Source: Myxococcus stipitatus (GTDB lineage: Bacteria; Myxococcota; Myxococcia; Myxococcales; Myxococcaceae). Taken from it: a DNA stretch of 64,000 bases. Location of the stretch: the NCBI RefSeq assembly GCF_037414475.1, contig NZ_CP147913.1, forward strand, positions 930,001-994,000, written 5' to 3'. Every line of letters starts with the position of its first letter. The stretch's first letter is position 1. This document shows positions 51,157 to 60,241 of the stretch, in pieces. Under the pieces are notes generated by a model. It made no database searches. It saw only the letters and a program-made list of their open reading frames with translations, and had not been told where the DNA came from. A program made the translations under genes and the position numbers.

Positions 51157-52155
51157 TCAGGGACTCGCGCCTTCGGAGGCCCCCACGGGCGACACCGCGT
51201 GGGATTCCTTGACGCTGGCGGGGAGGATGAGCGGCCGCTCCAGCCTGACGCGGTCCCACTTCCCCAGGTCCGCGCAGGCGTCATACGTCGTCTGCAGGAA
51301 GTCGAGCAGGAAGGCCCTCGGGTTGCTCGCGCGCCTCACGGCTTCGTAGGGCAGGAGGAACTCCTTGAGGTCCTTGGAGTATCCACCCGACGCGGGCTCC
51401 ACCTGCGCCGAGGAGAAGCCCGGCGGCTCCGGCGCCGCATAGCAGTAGAAGGACGCGCCGCCCAGCGCCTCGGTGCCGGGCCAGAAGCCCGCGCTGCAGA
51501 CCTCCTCGCAGTACGCCTCCGCGGTCACCGCGTCCGCGCCGGGACGCACGGGCGCGGGCCGCCCTCCGAAACGCGTCACCGCCAGGTCGAAGCTCCCCCA
51601 GAAGAACTGCACCGGGCTGCACTTGCCCGTGAAGCGGGCGCGGAACTCCTTCAGGACGAGGTTCGCTTGCAGCAGCGCGCGCCAGAAGCGCCGGGCCTGC
51701 TCGGGGACGTAGATGAAGTGGTGCTCGTCCTCGCTGAAGCGCGTGGTGTCATCGGGAATCTCCACCGGCCGGTCCCAGATGCTCACCTCGATGCCCAGCG
51801 AGCGCAGCGTGGCCATCACATCCCGGTAGAACTCGGCGACGGGGCGGGACGTCAGCTCCATGACGCGCACGTCACCGCGGCTGGTCAGGAAGCGCAGCTC
51901 GCTGGCGAGGAAGTCGAAGTCCACCTCGAAGCTCCCATTCCCGTAGGGGATGAGCATCGTGGACAGGCCTCGCGACGTCACCCGGAACGACACGTTCCAC
52001 CAATGGTTCTCCGGCGGCGTCAGCGCCAACCGCACCTTGCCGAGCACCTGGGTGTACCGGTGCAGCGTGGCGAGGGTGTCCTTCCACTCCCCGAAGGAGA
52101 GCGCGGGCCACGCCTCCTCCTTCGTTCCCAGTCCCGGTGTCGACGCGATGGCCAT
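51157..52155 (-). CDS. DUF5996 family protein
   Basis: A 332-residue cytoplasmic protein from ATG 52155, which has GAGGAGG five bases upstream; longer open frame is discarded. Characteristic stretches are WPALSFGEWKDTLATLHRYTQVLGKVRL, HWWNVSFRVTSRGLSTMLIPYG, FEVDFDFLASELRFLTSRGD and PVQFFWGSFDLAVTRFGGRPAP, followed by a Tyr/Pro-rich end. DUF5996 proteins occur in many bacteria with no known function. The sequence suggests a beta-rich fold with conserved aromatic residues. Confidence 0.83.
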   Translation of the reverse strand: MAIASTPGLGTKEEAWPALSFGEWKDTLATLHRYTQVLGKVRLALTPPENHWWNVSFRVTSRGLSTMLIPYGNGSFEVDFDFLASELRFLTSRGDVRVMELTSRPVAEFYRDVMATLRSLGIEVSIWDRPVEIPDDTTRFSEDEHHFIYVPEQARRFWRALLQANLVLKEFRARFTGKCSPVQFFWGSFDLAVTRFGGRPAPVRPGADAVTAEAYCEEVCSAGFWPGTEALGGASFYCYAAPEPPGFSSAQVEPASGGYSKDLKEFLLPYEAVRRASNPRAFLLDFLQTTYDACADLGKWDRVRLERPLILPASVKESHAVSPVGASEGASP

Positions 52156-52331
52156 GGCCGCCTCCTCAAGCCACGGTGGGCTCCACGCGGCGCCCACGCC
52201 ATGGAGGCTCCTCGGGCCGCATGGTGGGAGGACGGAGGAAGGAGCGTCGGTGCTCGCGTGCCCCTTGCTCCACGAGCGCTGGAGCGCCGGCCCGAATGGC
52301 CGCTCTCCAGGGCCAGCGAGGCTGGCGAGCC

Positions 52332-52925
52332 CTACGGCTGCGCGAGCGCGGCGTCGATGGCCTTGCGCAGCTCGTCGCTCTCCGGCGTCACCTTGCTGGG
52401 GAAACCCGCGCGGACCTGGCCGTCCTTGCCCACGACGTACTTGTGGAAGTTCCACTTCGGCGCGTCGTGCTTCTTCGCGAGGAAGGCATACACGGGGGAC
52501 TGGCCATCGCCCTTCGTCTTCACCTTCTCGAACATGGGGAAGGTGACCTTGTAGCGAAGCTCACAGAACCTGGCGATCTGCTCCGAGGTCCCCGGCTCCT
52601 GCTCACCGAAGTCGTTGGACGGAAAGCCCAGCACCTCGACGCCCTTCGCCTTGTACTCCTGGTAGAGCTTCTCCAGCCCCGCGTACTGCGGCGTGTAACC
52701 ACACTCCGACGCGGTGTTCACGATGACCAGCACCTTGCCCTGGTAGTCGGAGAGCTTGGAGGACTTGCCATCGAGGCGGTTGGCGGAGAGGTCGTGCAGG
52801 GACATGGAGGGCTTCTCGCTGGCGGGCTGGGACTTCGAGGGAGTGGAGGGCTTCGTCGTCTCCCCGGCGAGCGCCGGGGTGACAGCGAGCGCCGTGGCGA
52901 TGGACAGCGCATGGAGGGTTCTCAT
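52332..52925 (-). CDS. Glutathione peroxidase-like thiol peroxidase
   Basis: A 197-residue exported peroxidase. A signal peptide (~1-20) and a Ser/Pro/Lys linker precede the GPx domain. The catalytic set is present: Cys75 in NTASECGYTPQY, Gln109 in FPSNDFGEQEPGT and Trp158 in KWNFHKYVV. Cys121 in ARFCELRYK matches the resolving cysteine of thioredoxin-dependent, non-selenium GPx enzymes. It should reduce hydroperoxides in the periplasm. Followed 67 bases upstream on the same strand by the double uvrA gene, whose product deals with DNA damage, but no direct link is shown. Confidence 0.9.
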   Translation of the reverse strand: MRTLHALSIATALAVTPALAGETTKPSTPSKSQPASEKPSMSLHDLSANRLDGKSSKLSDYQGKVLVIVNTASECGYTPQYAGLEKLYQEYKAKGVEVLGFPSNDFGEQEPGTSEQIARFCELRYKVTFPMFEKVKTKGDGQSPVYAFLAKKHDAPKWNFHKYVVGKDGQVRAGFPSKVTPESDELRKAIDAALAQP

Positions 52926-52992
52926 GGGGCCGCAACAATGCCGAAGCCGCGGCCCCGTTTCACGGCCTTCTGTCCTGTCTCCGACATCTCCC

Positions 52993-55900
52993 TCACCGCG
53001 TGCCGCCCGCGCCCCGGCGGGACGACGCGGGTTCCTCGCTCGTGAAGAGTGAGCGGAGCACCCGGCCGGTGGCGGACTTCACCTTCGCGACATCGCGAGG
53101 TGTGCCCTCGGCGACGATGAGTCCCCCCTCCTCTCCCCCTTCGGGCCCCAGCTCCACCACGTGGTCGGCCGCGCCGATGACCGACGGGTGATGCTCGATG
53201 ACCACGAGCGTGTCGCCCCGGTCCACGAGCCGGCCCAGGAACGTGATGAGCTTCTCCACGTCTCCCAGGTGCAACCCGGTGGTGGGCTCGTCGAGCACGT
53301 AGAGCGTGGGCTCGTGCCGAGAGGACGCCGTCAACTCGGACGCCAGCTTCAAGCGCTGCGCCTCGCCGCCGGACAGGGTGTTGGAGCCTTGTCCCAGTTG
53401 GAGATATCCCACGCCCAGGTCCGACAGGCATTGCAGCGGCGCGGCCACCTTGGGCAGGGCCTTGAAGACATCCTTGGCCTCATCGGCGGACAGGCGGAGC
53501 ACGTCGCCAATGGACAAGCCGTGGTAGCGAATCTCCAGCGTGGCCGCGTCGAAGCGGGCCCCGCCGCAGGCCTCACACGGCGTCACGACGTCGGGGAGGA
53601 AGGACATCTCGTGGGAGATGGAGCCCTGTCCCTCGCAGGTGGTGCAGCGTCCACCGCTGGCCGTGTTGAAGGAGAAGCGCGCGGCGCTGAAGCCCCGAAT
53701 CTTCGCCTCCGGCGTCGCGGCGAAGGCGCGCCGCAGCTCATCCCAGATGCCCAGGAACGTCGCGGGGACGGAGCGCGGTGTGCGGCCGATTGGGGACTGG
53801 TCCACGGACATCACCCGCTTCACGGCGTCCACGCCACGCAGCGAGTCGAACGGCCCGGGCTTCGAAGACACCAACTCCAGCGCCTCGCGCAGCGCCGGGT
53901 ACAGCACCTGCCGCACCAGCGTGCTCTTGCCGGAGCCGGAGACACCGCTGACGACGTTGAGCCGGCCCACGGGCAGCCGCAGGTCCACGCGCTTGAGGTT
54001 GTTGGCGCGCGCGCCCTTCAGCTCAATCCACTTCTGGGGTGCGCCGCGTCCGGAGGGAGGCCGGACCTGGGACTCCCGCAGCGCATGCGCCGTGGGTGAG
54101 TCGCCCTGGAGCACCACGTCCGGAGGCCCTTCGGCGAGGATGCGGCCACCGCCGCGGCCACCGGTGGGGCCCAGGTCCAACAGGTGGTCCGCCGCGCGGA
54201 TGGTGTCCGAGTCGTGCTCCACCACCAGCACCGTGGAGCCGGTGTTCACCAGCGCGCGCAGGTTGTCGAGGAGCCGGTGCGTGTCACGCGGATGCAGTCC
54301 GATGGTGGGCTCATCGAGCACGTACATCGCGCCGGTGAGGCCCGCGCCCAGCTGCGCGGACAACCGCAGCCGCTGCATCTCTCCGCCCGACAGCGTGCCC
54401 GCGTTGCGGTCCAGCGACAGGTAGCCCAGCCCCACGCGCTCGAGGAATTCCATGCGCCGCAGCAGCTCCTGGCGGGAAGGCTCCCCCAGCAGCGCGCGGT
54501 CGCCCTTGAACTTCCAGCCCTTCACGCGCGCGAGCGCGGAGGCCACGGACTGCCGCACCACCTCATGGTAGCGAGCCCCCTCCAACCGCACGCCACGCGG
54601 CACCGGGTCCAACCGGCTTCCACCACACGCCTTGCAGGGCGCCGTCTCGCCCTCGGCCTGCGCGGGGGGACCGCCCTGCACTCCCGTGCCCTCGCACGAG
54701 TCGCAGCGGCCCTGCTTCGTGTTGAAGGAGAACCAGCGCGGGTCCAGCTCCGGCACGGCGGTGCCACACTTGGGGCAGGTGCGCTCGGTGGACAGCAGCG
54801 TCTCGCCCTTCGCCGTGCGGACCTTCAGCGCGCCCTGCCCCCAGCCCAGCGCCTTGTCGAACAAGTCCCTGGGCAGCTTCGCCAACTTGCCCTCGAACAT
54901 GACCAGGTCGATGTCGTGCTCACGCGTCTTCGCCAGGCGCGGCGGGTCATCCGTGGAGGCGAGCTCCCCGTCGACGATGGCCTGGGTGATGCCCGCGCGC
55001 GCCGCCGCCGTGAAGACATCCAGGTAGGTGCCCTTGCGCGCCCGCACCGCCGGAGCCAACACCGTCCCGTCGCCCTTCATCGCCTGGAGCTGCGCGAAGA
55101 GGAGCTCTGGAGACATGGAGGTGATGGGCGTGTCGTCCTTGGGGCAGTGCGGCTCGCCCAGCTTGGCGAACAGGAGACGCAGGTAGTGGGCCACCTCGGT
55201 GACGGTGGCCACCGTGCTGGTGCCACCCGCGCGCGAGGTGCGCTGCTCCAACGCCACGGACGGAGGAATGGAGCCGACGCGCTCCACGTCGGGCCGGGGC
55301 ATGGTCGGCAGGAACTGGCGCGCGTACGGGCTGAGTGTCTCCAGGAAGCGCCGCTGCCCTTCCGCGAACACCACGTCGAACGCGAGCGAGCTCTTGCCCG
55401 AACCGCTCGGCCCCGTGACGACGGTCAGCTTGCCCAGCGGAATCTTGCAGGACACGTCCTGGAGGTTGTGCTCACGCGCGTGCTCCACCTCGATAGCCGG
55501 CGCCGCGTCCTTCGCGGCCTTGCGCGGCTTCGACGGGCGGGCCTGCGCGCGGCGCTCACCGCGCAGCGCCTCCGCCGTCGCGCCCTTTCCTCTCGCCACG
55601 TCCGACGGAGTCCCTTCCGCCACCAGCCGCCCACCGTCGCGTCCACCCACGGGCCCCAGGTCGACAATCCAGTCCGACGCCTTCATCACCGACACGTCGT
55701 GGTCGACCACGAGGACACTCGCCCCCCGGTCCACCAGCACGTGCAGCGCGTCGATGACGTGGCGCACGTCCTCCGCGTGCAGGCCCGCGCTCGGCTCGTC
55801 GATGATGAACAGCGCGTCCTTCGACTCACTGGCCAGGGCGCGCGCAAGCTTCAGCCGCTGCGCCTCGCCACCGGACAGCGTGGACAGGGGCTGCCCCAGG

Positions 55901-58299
55901 GGCAGATAGCCCAATCCCAGACGGGCCACCGGCCCCAGCGTGCGCTGAAGCGCCGCGTCCTTCCCGAAGTGCTGGAGCACCTCCTCCACCGTCATCTCCA
56001 GCACCTGCGCCACGCTGAAGCCCTGGTGGCGGACGGCGAGCACCTCCTCCTTGAAGCGCCGGCCCCGGCACACCGCGCACAGCAGGGCCACGTCCGCGAG
56101 GAACTGCATCTCCACCGTCTCGTAGCCTTCGCCCGAGCACGCCTCGCAGCGCCCCTTGTCCACGTTGAAGGAGAAGTGGGCCGGCGTCAGCCCGCGCACC
56201 TCCGCGTCCGGCTCCGAGGCGAAGAGCTCACGCAACTTGTCCCACGCCTTGGTGTACGTGGCCGCGTTACCTCGCGACGTGCGGCCCAGCGGGGATTGGT
56301 CCACGAAGGTGATGGACTTCACTCCGTCCGCGCCCTCCACCGCGTCCACCACGCCCGGGGCCTCCACGTCCTTCACGCCGAGCCGCCGCGCCAGGTGCCG
56401 GTAGATGACCTCGTCCACCAACGTGCTCTTGCCGGAGCCGCTCGGGCCCGTCACCGCGCACAACACGCCCAGCGGCACGCTCACCGACAGCGCCTTCAGG
56501 TTGTGCTCACGCGCCCCGCGAATCTCCAGCGAGCCGGTGCGCTTGCGCGGCGCCCTCGGCGCCTCCCCCGTCCCCGCGAGCAGCCGTCCGGTGGGCAAAT
56601 CATCGCGCTTCGCCAGCGCCTCGGGCGTGCCATCGAAGCACAGCTGTCCACCCTCGCGGCCCGCCCCGGGCCCCAGCTCCAACACGCGATGCGCGGAGCG
56701 GATGACCAGCGGGTCATGCTCAATCACCAGCGCGATGTTGCCGCGCTCGGCCAGCTCGGAGATGGCCTCCGTCAGCGGCGGCACATCCCCCGGGTGGAGG
56801 CCCACGGTGGGCTCGTCCAACACGAACAGCGAGCCCGTCAGCGACGTGCCCAGCGCCGCCGTCAGCGACACGCGCTGCGCCTCGCCTCCCGACAGCGTGC
56901 GCGCCTGACGGTCCAACGTCAGGTAGCCCAGGCCCACGCGCTTCAGGTAGCGCAGGCGCGCGGACAGCTCCCGCCGCGCCAGCTCCCCCTGCCCCGTCGT
57001 CGGACGCAGCGCATCCAGACGAGACAGCGCCTCCGTCAGCTCCAGTCCATGCCACCCCGGCAGGTCCAGCCCGCCCACGCGGTACGCACGGGCCTGCTCA
57101 TTGAGCCGCGCGCCGCCGCAGCTCTCGCACAGCGAATACGCGCGGTAGCGCGCCAGCAGCACACGCACGTGCATCTTGTACGTGCGGCTCTCCATCCACC
57201 GGAACCACGCGCGCACGCCCGGATACTGGCGGCCCTCGTCATAGTCCCCCGCGCCCTCCAGCACCGACTCGCGCTGCGCGTTCGTCAGCGAGGACCAGGG
57301 CTTGTCCATGGGGATGCCCTTCTCGCGGCACCAGCGCTGGAGCATGCCCCTCTCCCACTGCGTCGACGCGCCAGACCAAGGACGGATGGCCCCATCCGCC
57401 AGGCTCAACGCCGGGTTGGGTGTCACCTTGTCCCAGTCGATGCCGATGGTGCGGCCAAAGCCCCGGCACGCCGCGCACGCGCCCACCGGAGACTGGTAGC
57501 TGAACAACCCGGGGCGCGCGGGCTCGAACTCGCGGGCACACTTGGGACACACCAGGCCGCGGCGCACGCGCTTCGCCTCCGCGCCCGCCACCCACACCAC
57601 CGCCTCGCCCTCCGCGCGGTTCCACGCGTCCTCCACCGCCTGCGTCACACGCGACAGCTGCGACTGCGACAGCTTCACCCGGTCCACCAGCACCCGCGCC
57701 ACACCCGCCGAGTCCGTCGCCTCCGAGGGCTTGAGCGACTCCAGCTCCCGCACCTCGCCCTGCACCACCAGCCGGTGATAGCCGTCCTTCAGCAACCGCG
57801 CGCGGGCGTCCAGGAACGACGCCGTGTCCGGGATTCGCAACGGGAACGCGATGAGGGCCGGGGCATCTGGTGACTCGCGTAGCAGCGCCGTCGCCGCGGA
57901 GCGCGCGTCCGTGCGCACCGCCTCCACGCCGCACGTGGGGCACACCGGCATCGCCTCGCGCGTGAAGAGCGCGGACAGGTAGGGCTCCACATCCGCCAGG
58001 GTGGCCACCGTCGAACGGGAGCTCTTCACCGGCGCGCGCCGGTCCACCGCCACGCCCGCGGCCACGGGCTCCAGCGCCTCCATGGGAGGCCGCTCCAGCC
58101 GCTCCAGGAACTGCCGGGCGTACGGGCTGAAACTCTCCACGAAGCGCCGCTGCCCCTCCGCGTACAGCGTGTCGAGCGCCAGGCTCGACTTGCCCGCCCC
58201 CGAGACGCCGGTGATGCAGACCAGTTCGCCCTCGGCCAGGTCGACGGAGAGTTCCTTCAGGTTGTGCGTGCGGGCGCCTACGAGGTGGGTCTTGTGCAT
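52993..58299 (-). CDS. Fused double UvrA, excinuclease subunit A-like
   Basis: A 1768-residue protein, nearly twice normal UvrA (about 940). It carries four Walker A motifs: GVSGAGKSS (31-39) and three near residues 620, 965 and 1455 (GPSGSGKST, GPSGSGKSS, GVSGSGKST). There are four LSGGE signatures. Zinc-finger CxxC pairs are seen in both halves (CPTCG, CPKCA, CAACRG, CEACSG, CPKCGT, CDSCEG, CTTCEG, CEACGG). The halves join through a basic linker near residue 925 (RAQARPSKPRKAAKD). UvrA scans DNA for bulky lesions as a dimer and hands over to UvrB. A covalent pair may preset the dimer or act in drug resistance, like UvrA2 proteins. A separate normal uvrA is expected elsewhere. Confidence 0.9.
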   Translation of the reverse strand: MHKTHLVGARTHNLKELSVDLAEGELVCITGVSGAGKSSLALDTLYAEGQRRFVESFSPYARQFLERLERPPMEALEPVAAGVAVDRRAPVKSSRSTVATLADVEPYLSALFTREAMPVCPTCGVEAVRTDARSAATALLRESPDAPALIAFPLRIPDTASFLDARARLLKDGYHRLVVQGEVRELESLKPSEATDSAGVARVLVDRVKLSQSQLSRVTQAVEDAWNRAEGEAVVWVAGAEAKRVRRGLVCPKCAREFEPARPGLFSYQSPVGACAACRGFGRTIGIDWDKVTPNPALSLADGAIRPWSGASTQWERGMLQRWCREKGIPMDKPWSSLTNAQRESVLEGAGDYDEGRQYPGVRAWFRWMESRTYKMHVRVLLARYRAYSLCESCGGARLNEQARAYRVGGLDLPGWHGLELTEALSRLDALRPTTGQGELARRELSARLRYLKRVGLGYLTLDRQARTLSGGEAQRVSLTAALGTSLTGSLFVLDEPTVGLHPGDVPPLTEAISELAERGNIALVIEHDPLVIRSAHRVLELGPGAGREGGQLCFDGTPEALAKRDDLPTGRLLAGTGEAPRAPRKRTGSLEIRGAREHNLKALSVSVPLGVLCAVTGPSGSGKSTLVDEVIYRHLARRLGVKDVEAPGVVDAVEGADGVKSITFVDQSPLGRTSRGNAATYTKAWDKLRELFASEPDAEVRGLTPAHFSFNVDKGRCEACSGEGYETVEMQFLADVALLCAVCRGRRFKEEVLAVRHQGFSVAQVLEMTVEEVLQHFGKDAALQRTLGPVARLGLGYLPLGQPLSTLSGGEAQRLKLARALASESKDALFIIDEPSAGLHAEDVRHVIDALHVLVDRGASVLVVDHDVSVMKASDWIVDLGPVGGRDGGRLVAEGTPSDVARGKGATAEALRGERRAQARPSKPRKAAKDAAPAIEVEHAREHNLQDVSCKIPLGKLTVVTGPSGSGKSSLAFDVVFAEGQRRFLETLSPYARQFLPTMPRPDVERVGSIPPSVALEQRTSRAGGTSTVATVTEVAHYLRLLFAKLGEPHCPKDDTPITSMSPELLFAQLQAMKGDGTVLAPAVRARKGTYLDVFTAAARAGITQAIVDGELASTDDPPRLAKTREHDIDLVMFEGKLAKLPRDLFDKALGWGQGALKVRTAKGETLLSTERTCPKCGTAVPELDPRWFSFNTKQGRCDSCEGTGVQGGPPAQAEGETAPCKACGGSRLDPVPRGVRLEGARYHEVVRQSVASALARVKGWKFKGDRALLGEPSRQELLRRMEFLERVGLGYLSLDRNAGTLSGGEMQRLRLSAQLGAGLTGAMYVLDEPTIGLHPRDTHRLLDNLRALVNTGSTVLVVEHDSDTIRAADHLLDLGPTGGRGGGRILAEGPPDVVLQGDSPTAHALRESQVRPPSGRGAPQKWIELKGARANNLKRVDLRLPVGRLNVVSGVSGSGKSTLVRQVLYPALREALELVSSKPGPFDSLRGVDAVKRVMSVDQSPIGRTPRSVPATFLGIWDELRRAFAATPEAKIRGFSAARFSFNTASGGRCTTCEGQGSISHEMSFLPDVVTPCEACGGARFDAATLEIRYHGLSIGDVLRLSADEAKDVFKALPKVAAPLQCLSDLGVGYLQLGQGSNTLSGGEAQRLKLASELTASSRHEPTLYVLDEPTTGLHLGDVEKLITFLGRLVDRGDTLVVIEHHPSVIGAADHVVELGPEGGEEGGLIVAEGTPRDVAKVKSATGRVLRSLFTSEEPASSRRGAGGTR

Positions 58300-58300
58300 T

Positions 58301-58325
58301 TCAGGTCGGAGGTTTAACGACCTGA
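58301..58325. promoter_or_regulatory. Inverted repeat abutting the double-uvrA start
   Basis: TCAGGTCG (58301-58308) and CGACCTGA (58318-58325) are perfect 8-bp arms with a 9-base spacer, one base before the ATG. The spacer is AT-rich (GAGGTTTAA). It could bind a repressor or fold over the ribosome site. It does not match the myxobacterial LexA box. Confidence 0.4.
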
Positions 58326-58482
58326 CAGTTCAATGCCAGTACCAAGTGGCCTGCCGCCCGGGGGTGAGCCCGCCCGGGTTGGGTGGAGGGCAGGCGGCTT
58401 GCTACAACAGAGCCCGCGAGCGCGCGGGGAGGCACCCCTTGGCCCCGCCCGCTCGGAAATCCCCCGCGACACAGGAGGCTCC

Positions 58483-59490
58483 ATGGCCGAGCGAAGCGAC
58501 AGGTCTCCGCCCCGTGACGCCTTGGTCCAGGCCTCACCTTCCCTGGTGCTGCTGGAAGTGGATGGGAGATGTGCCTCGGGCTTCATCGCCACGGACCAGG
58601 GCCACCTCGTCACCAGCCTGCACGTGGTGGCCGGCGCGCGCCTCATCCACGCGGTGATGGCGGATGGGACACGCGCCCAGGTGGACCACATCGCCGCGAT
58701 GGATGACCGCAGGGACCTGGCCGTCCTCCGGCTCCCCGCACCACCGCCCGCTCCACCGCTGGACGTCTCGCCCGTCTCCCTCCCCGGCGAGGGGGACACC
58801 GTCTACGTCCTGCGAGCCATGGCCGGCCCCGCACCGGAAATCCGCGCGCAAGAAGTGCGGGCGGTGCAGGTGCTGGGGGATTGGCTCACCCTGCTGGAGT
58901 TGACGCGGACGCTGCCCGACGACGCCTCGGGCAGCCCCGTGCTGGACATGCGCGGCGCGGTGGTGGGCGTGGCCACGGCGGCCCTGGCCAATGGCCGGGC
59001 CCTGGGGCTCGTCATCCCGACCCGCTACGTCACCCCGCTTCTACGAACCTCCTCCCGCGCGCCCCTGTCCGCCCTGGAGGCACCGCGCCGCAGGGCCGGC
59101 CGCGTGCGTCAGGTGCCCCAGCATCCGTTGAGCCTGCTCGAGGGGGCCACCTCCGACGCGCTGGAGTCCATCGCCACCACGCTGGGCCACGCCATCAACA
59201 CGGGCGCGCCCGCCTACAACCGGGGCGACGCGGATGGTTGTTACCGCCTCTACGCCCGGACCGCCGAGCGGCTCATCGACTCGTGCGAGGCCTTCCCCGG
59301 TGCCCAGCACGCGCTGCGCGACGGACTGCGCCGCTGCGAGGCCCTGCCCGATTCCGACGACCGCGCCTGGGCGTTGCGCGACACCTTCGATGGCTTGCTG
59401 GATGTCATCGGCCGCTGGCTCCAGGTCCGCCCGGAGACCGCGCGCGCCGCCCGGCCGGTGGCGCCGCCGCCCAAGCGCTACCTCAACTGA
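58483..59490 (+). CDS. Trypsin-fold protein with helical C-terminal domain
   Basis: A 335-residue protein with AGGAGG before its ATG. The N-terminal ~200 residues have an S1 protease layout: His47 in TSLHVVAGA, Asp78 in DDRRDLAVLRL and Ser149 in DDASGSPVLD, so the triad looks complete although the usual Gly before the serine motif is Ala. No signal peptide is seen, so it may act in the cytoplasm or be a non-proteolytic binding protein. The C-terminal ~120 residues are helical (LEGATSDALESIATTLGHA, DGCYRLYARTAERLID, and DTFDGLLDVIGRWL). Function unknown. Divergent from the double uvrA and convergent with the DUF2378 gene. Confidence 0.7.
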   Translation: MAERSDRSPPRDALVQASPSLVLLEVDGRCASGFIATDQGHLVTSLHVVAGARLIHAVMADGTRAQVDHIAAMDDRRDLAVLRLPAPPPAPPLDVSPVSLPGEGDTVYVLRAMAGPAPEIRAQEVRAVQVLGDWLTLLELTRTLPDDASGSPVLDMRGAVVGVATAALANGRALGLVIPTRYVTPLLRTSSRAPLSALEAPRRRAGRVRQVPQHPLSLLEGATSDALESIATTLGHAINTGAPAYNRGDADGCYRLYARTAERLIDSCEAFPGAQHALRDGLRRCEALPDSDDRAWALRDTFDGLLDVIGRWLQVRPETARAARPVAPPPKRYLN

Positions 59491-59499
59491 CGCCCGGCC

Positions 59500-60090
59500 T
59501 CAGTCCTTCGAGCCCCACCGGACCGCCAACAGATATCCCGTGGGCTGCCGCTCCAACACCTCCACCCGCGCCTCCACGCGGGTGTAGCGCAGCACGCCTT
59601 CCACCACGCCCGCGACGAAGTCCGGAAGTGGATCTCCATCCACCACCCGCACCCGCCAGTCGCGCAGCCCCATCGCCTCCACGCCCATCCGCATGTCCTC
59701 GCGCCCCGCACGCAGGTACGTGGGCAGCCGCGCCAGACACCGTTCCGTTCCCAACAGGGGCGCGGCGGTGGCGAAGATGCGCCCCACCAACGTCTGGGCG
59801 AAGCCCTCCACGTAGCGAAGCCCCAGTGCGCGATTGGCCTCTTCCAGGGGTTTTCCCACACAAACAAAACGCCGGGCCACGCCCAGCGCGGCGCGCCATA
59901 CCGTCAGCGGGTAGTACTCCTGGAAGACCTCCGCGTCGTAGCCAATGTCTCGCAATGATTGGGCAAACGCACCCGTCGGCTTGAGCGCATGGACAAACAA
60001 TCCCTCGAAGTTGCGCCGGGATACCTGCACCGGCAGGGGCGGAGCCTTCCAGGACTCTCCCACCGCGTCCTCCGAGCCAACCCGTTCCAT
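59500..60090 (-). CDS. DUF2378 (TIGR02265) family protein
   Basis: A 196-residue cytoplasmic protein of a paralogous family expanded in Myxococcus. The family pattern is clear: NFEGLFVHALKPTGAFAQSLRDIGYD, YYPLTVWRAALGVARR, LGLRYVEGFAQTLVG, CLARLPTYLRAGREDM, and a C-terminal DPLPDFVAGVVEGVLRYT. GGGGGA lies six bases before ATG 60090. The role of the family is unknown; members often occur near regulators, and this one is divergent from a hybrid histidine kinase with 151 bases between. Confidence 0.85.
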   Translation of the reverse strand: MERVGSEDAVGESWKAPPLPVQVSRRNFEGLFVHALKPTGAFAQSLRDIGYDAEVFQEYYPLTVWRAALGVARRFVCVGKPLEEANRALGLRYVEGFAQTLVGRIFATAAPLLGTERCLARLPTYLRAGREDMRMGVEAMGLRDWRVRVVDGDPLPDFVAGVVEGVLRYTRVEARVEVLERQPTGYLLAVRWGSKD

Positions 60091-60241
60091 GGCGTTCCCC
60101 CAGAACGACTCGCCAGTCCAGCCCCATTCTAACAGCCTGGACTCCGCAAGGCTTTACTTGCCCTGGAAAACTAGCGTCGTGGCACACTTCAACAACGCGG
60201 GGGGCCCGTGCAACGATGGTGATTTGCTTGCGAGGAGTCCA

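Noticed and set aside
54184..57873. Long open frame antisense to the double uvrA (over 1200 codons)
   Set aside because: Composition is dominated by Arg, His, Ala and Gln with no domains, as expected opposite a high-GC gene; the uvrA reading frame has clear motifs.
58320..58340. Possible LexA box near GTTCAA upstream of the double uvrA
   Set aside because: Only the GTTCA half matches the known myxobacterial LexA site; the CTR half at the required spacing is missing.
60217..60232. GG-N10-GC match before the hybrid kinase
   Set aside because: Only 7 of 12 bases match, and the ribosome binding site lies between it and the start codon, so it would not be in the transcript.
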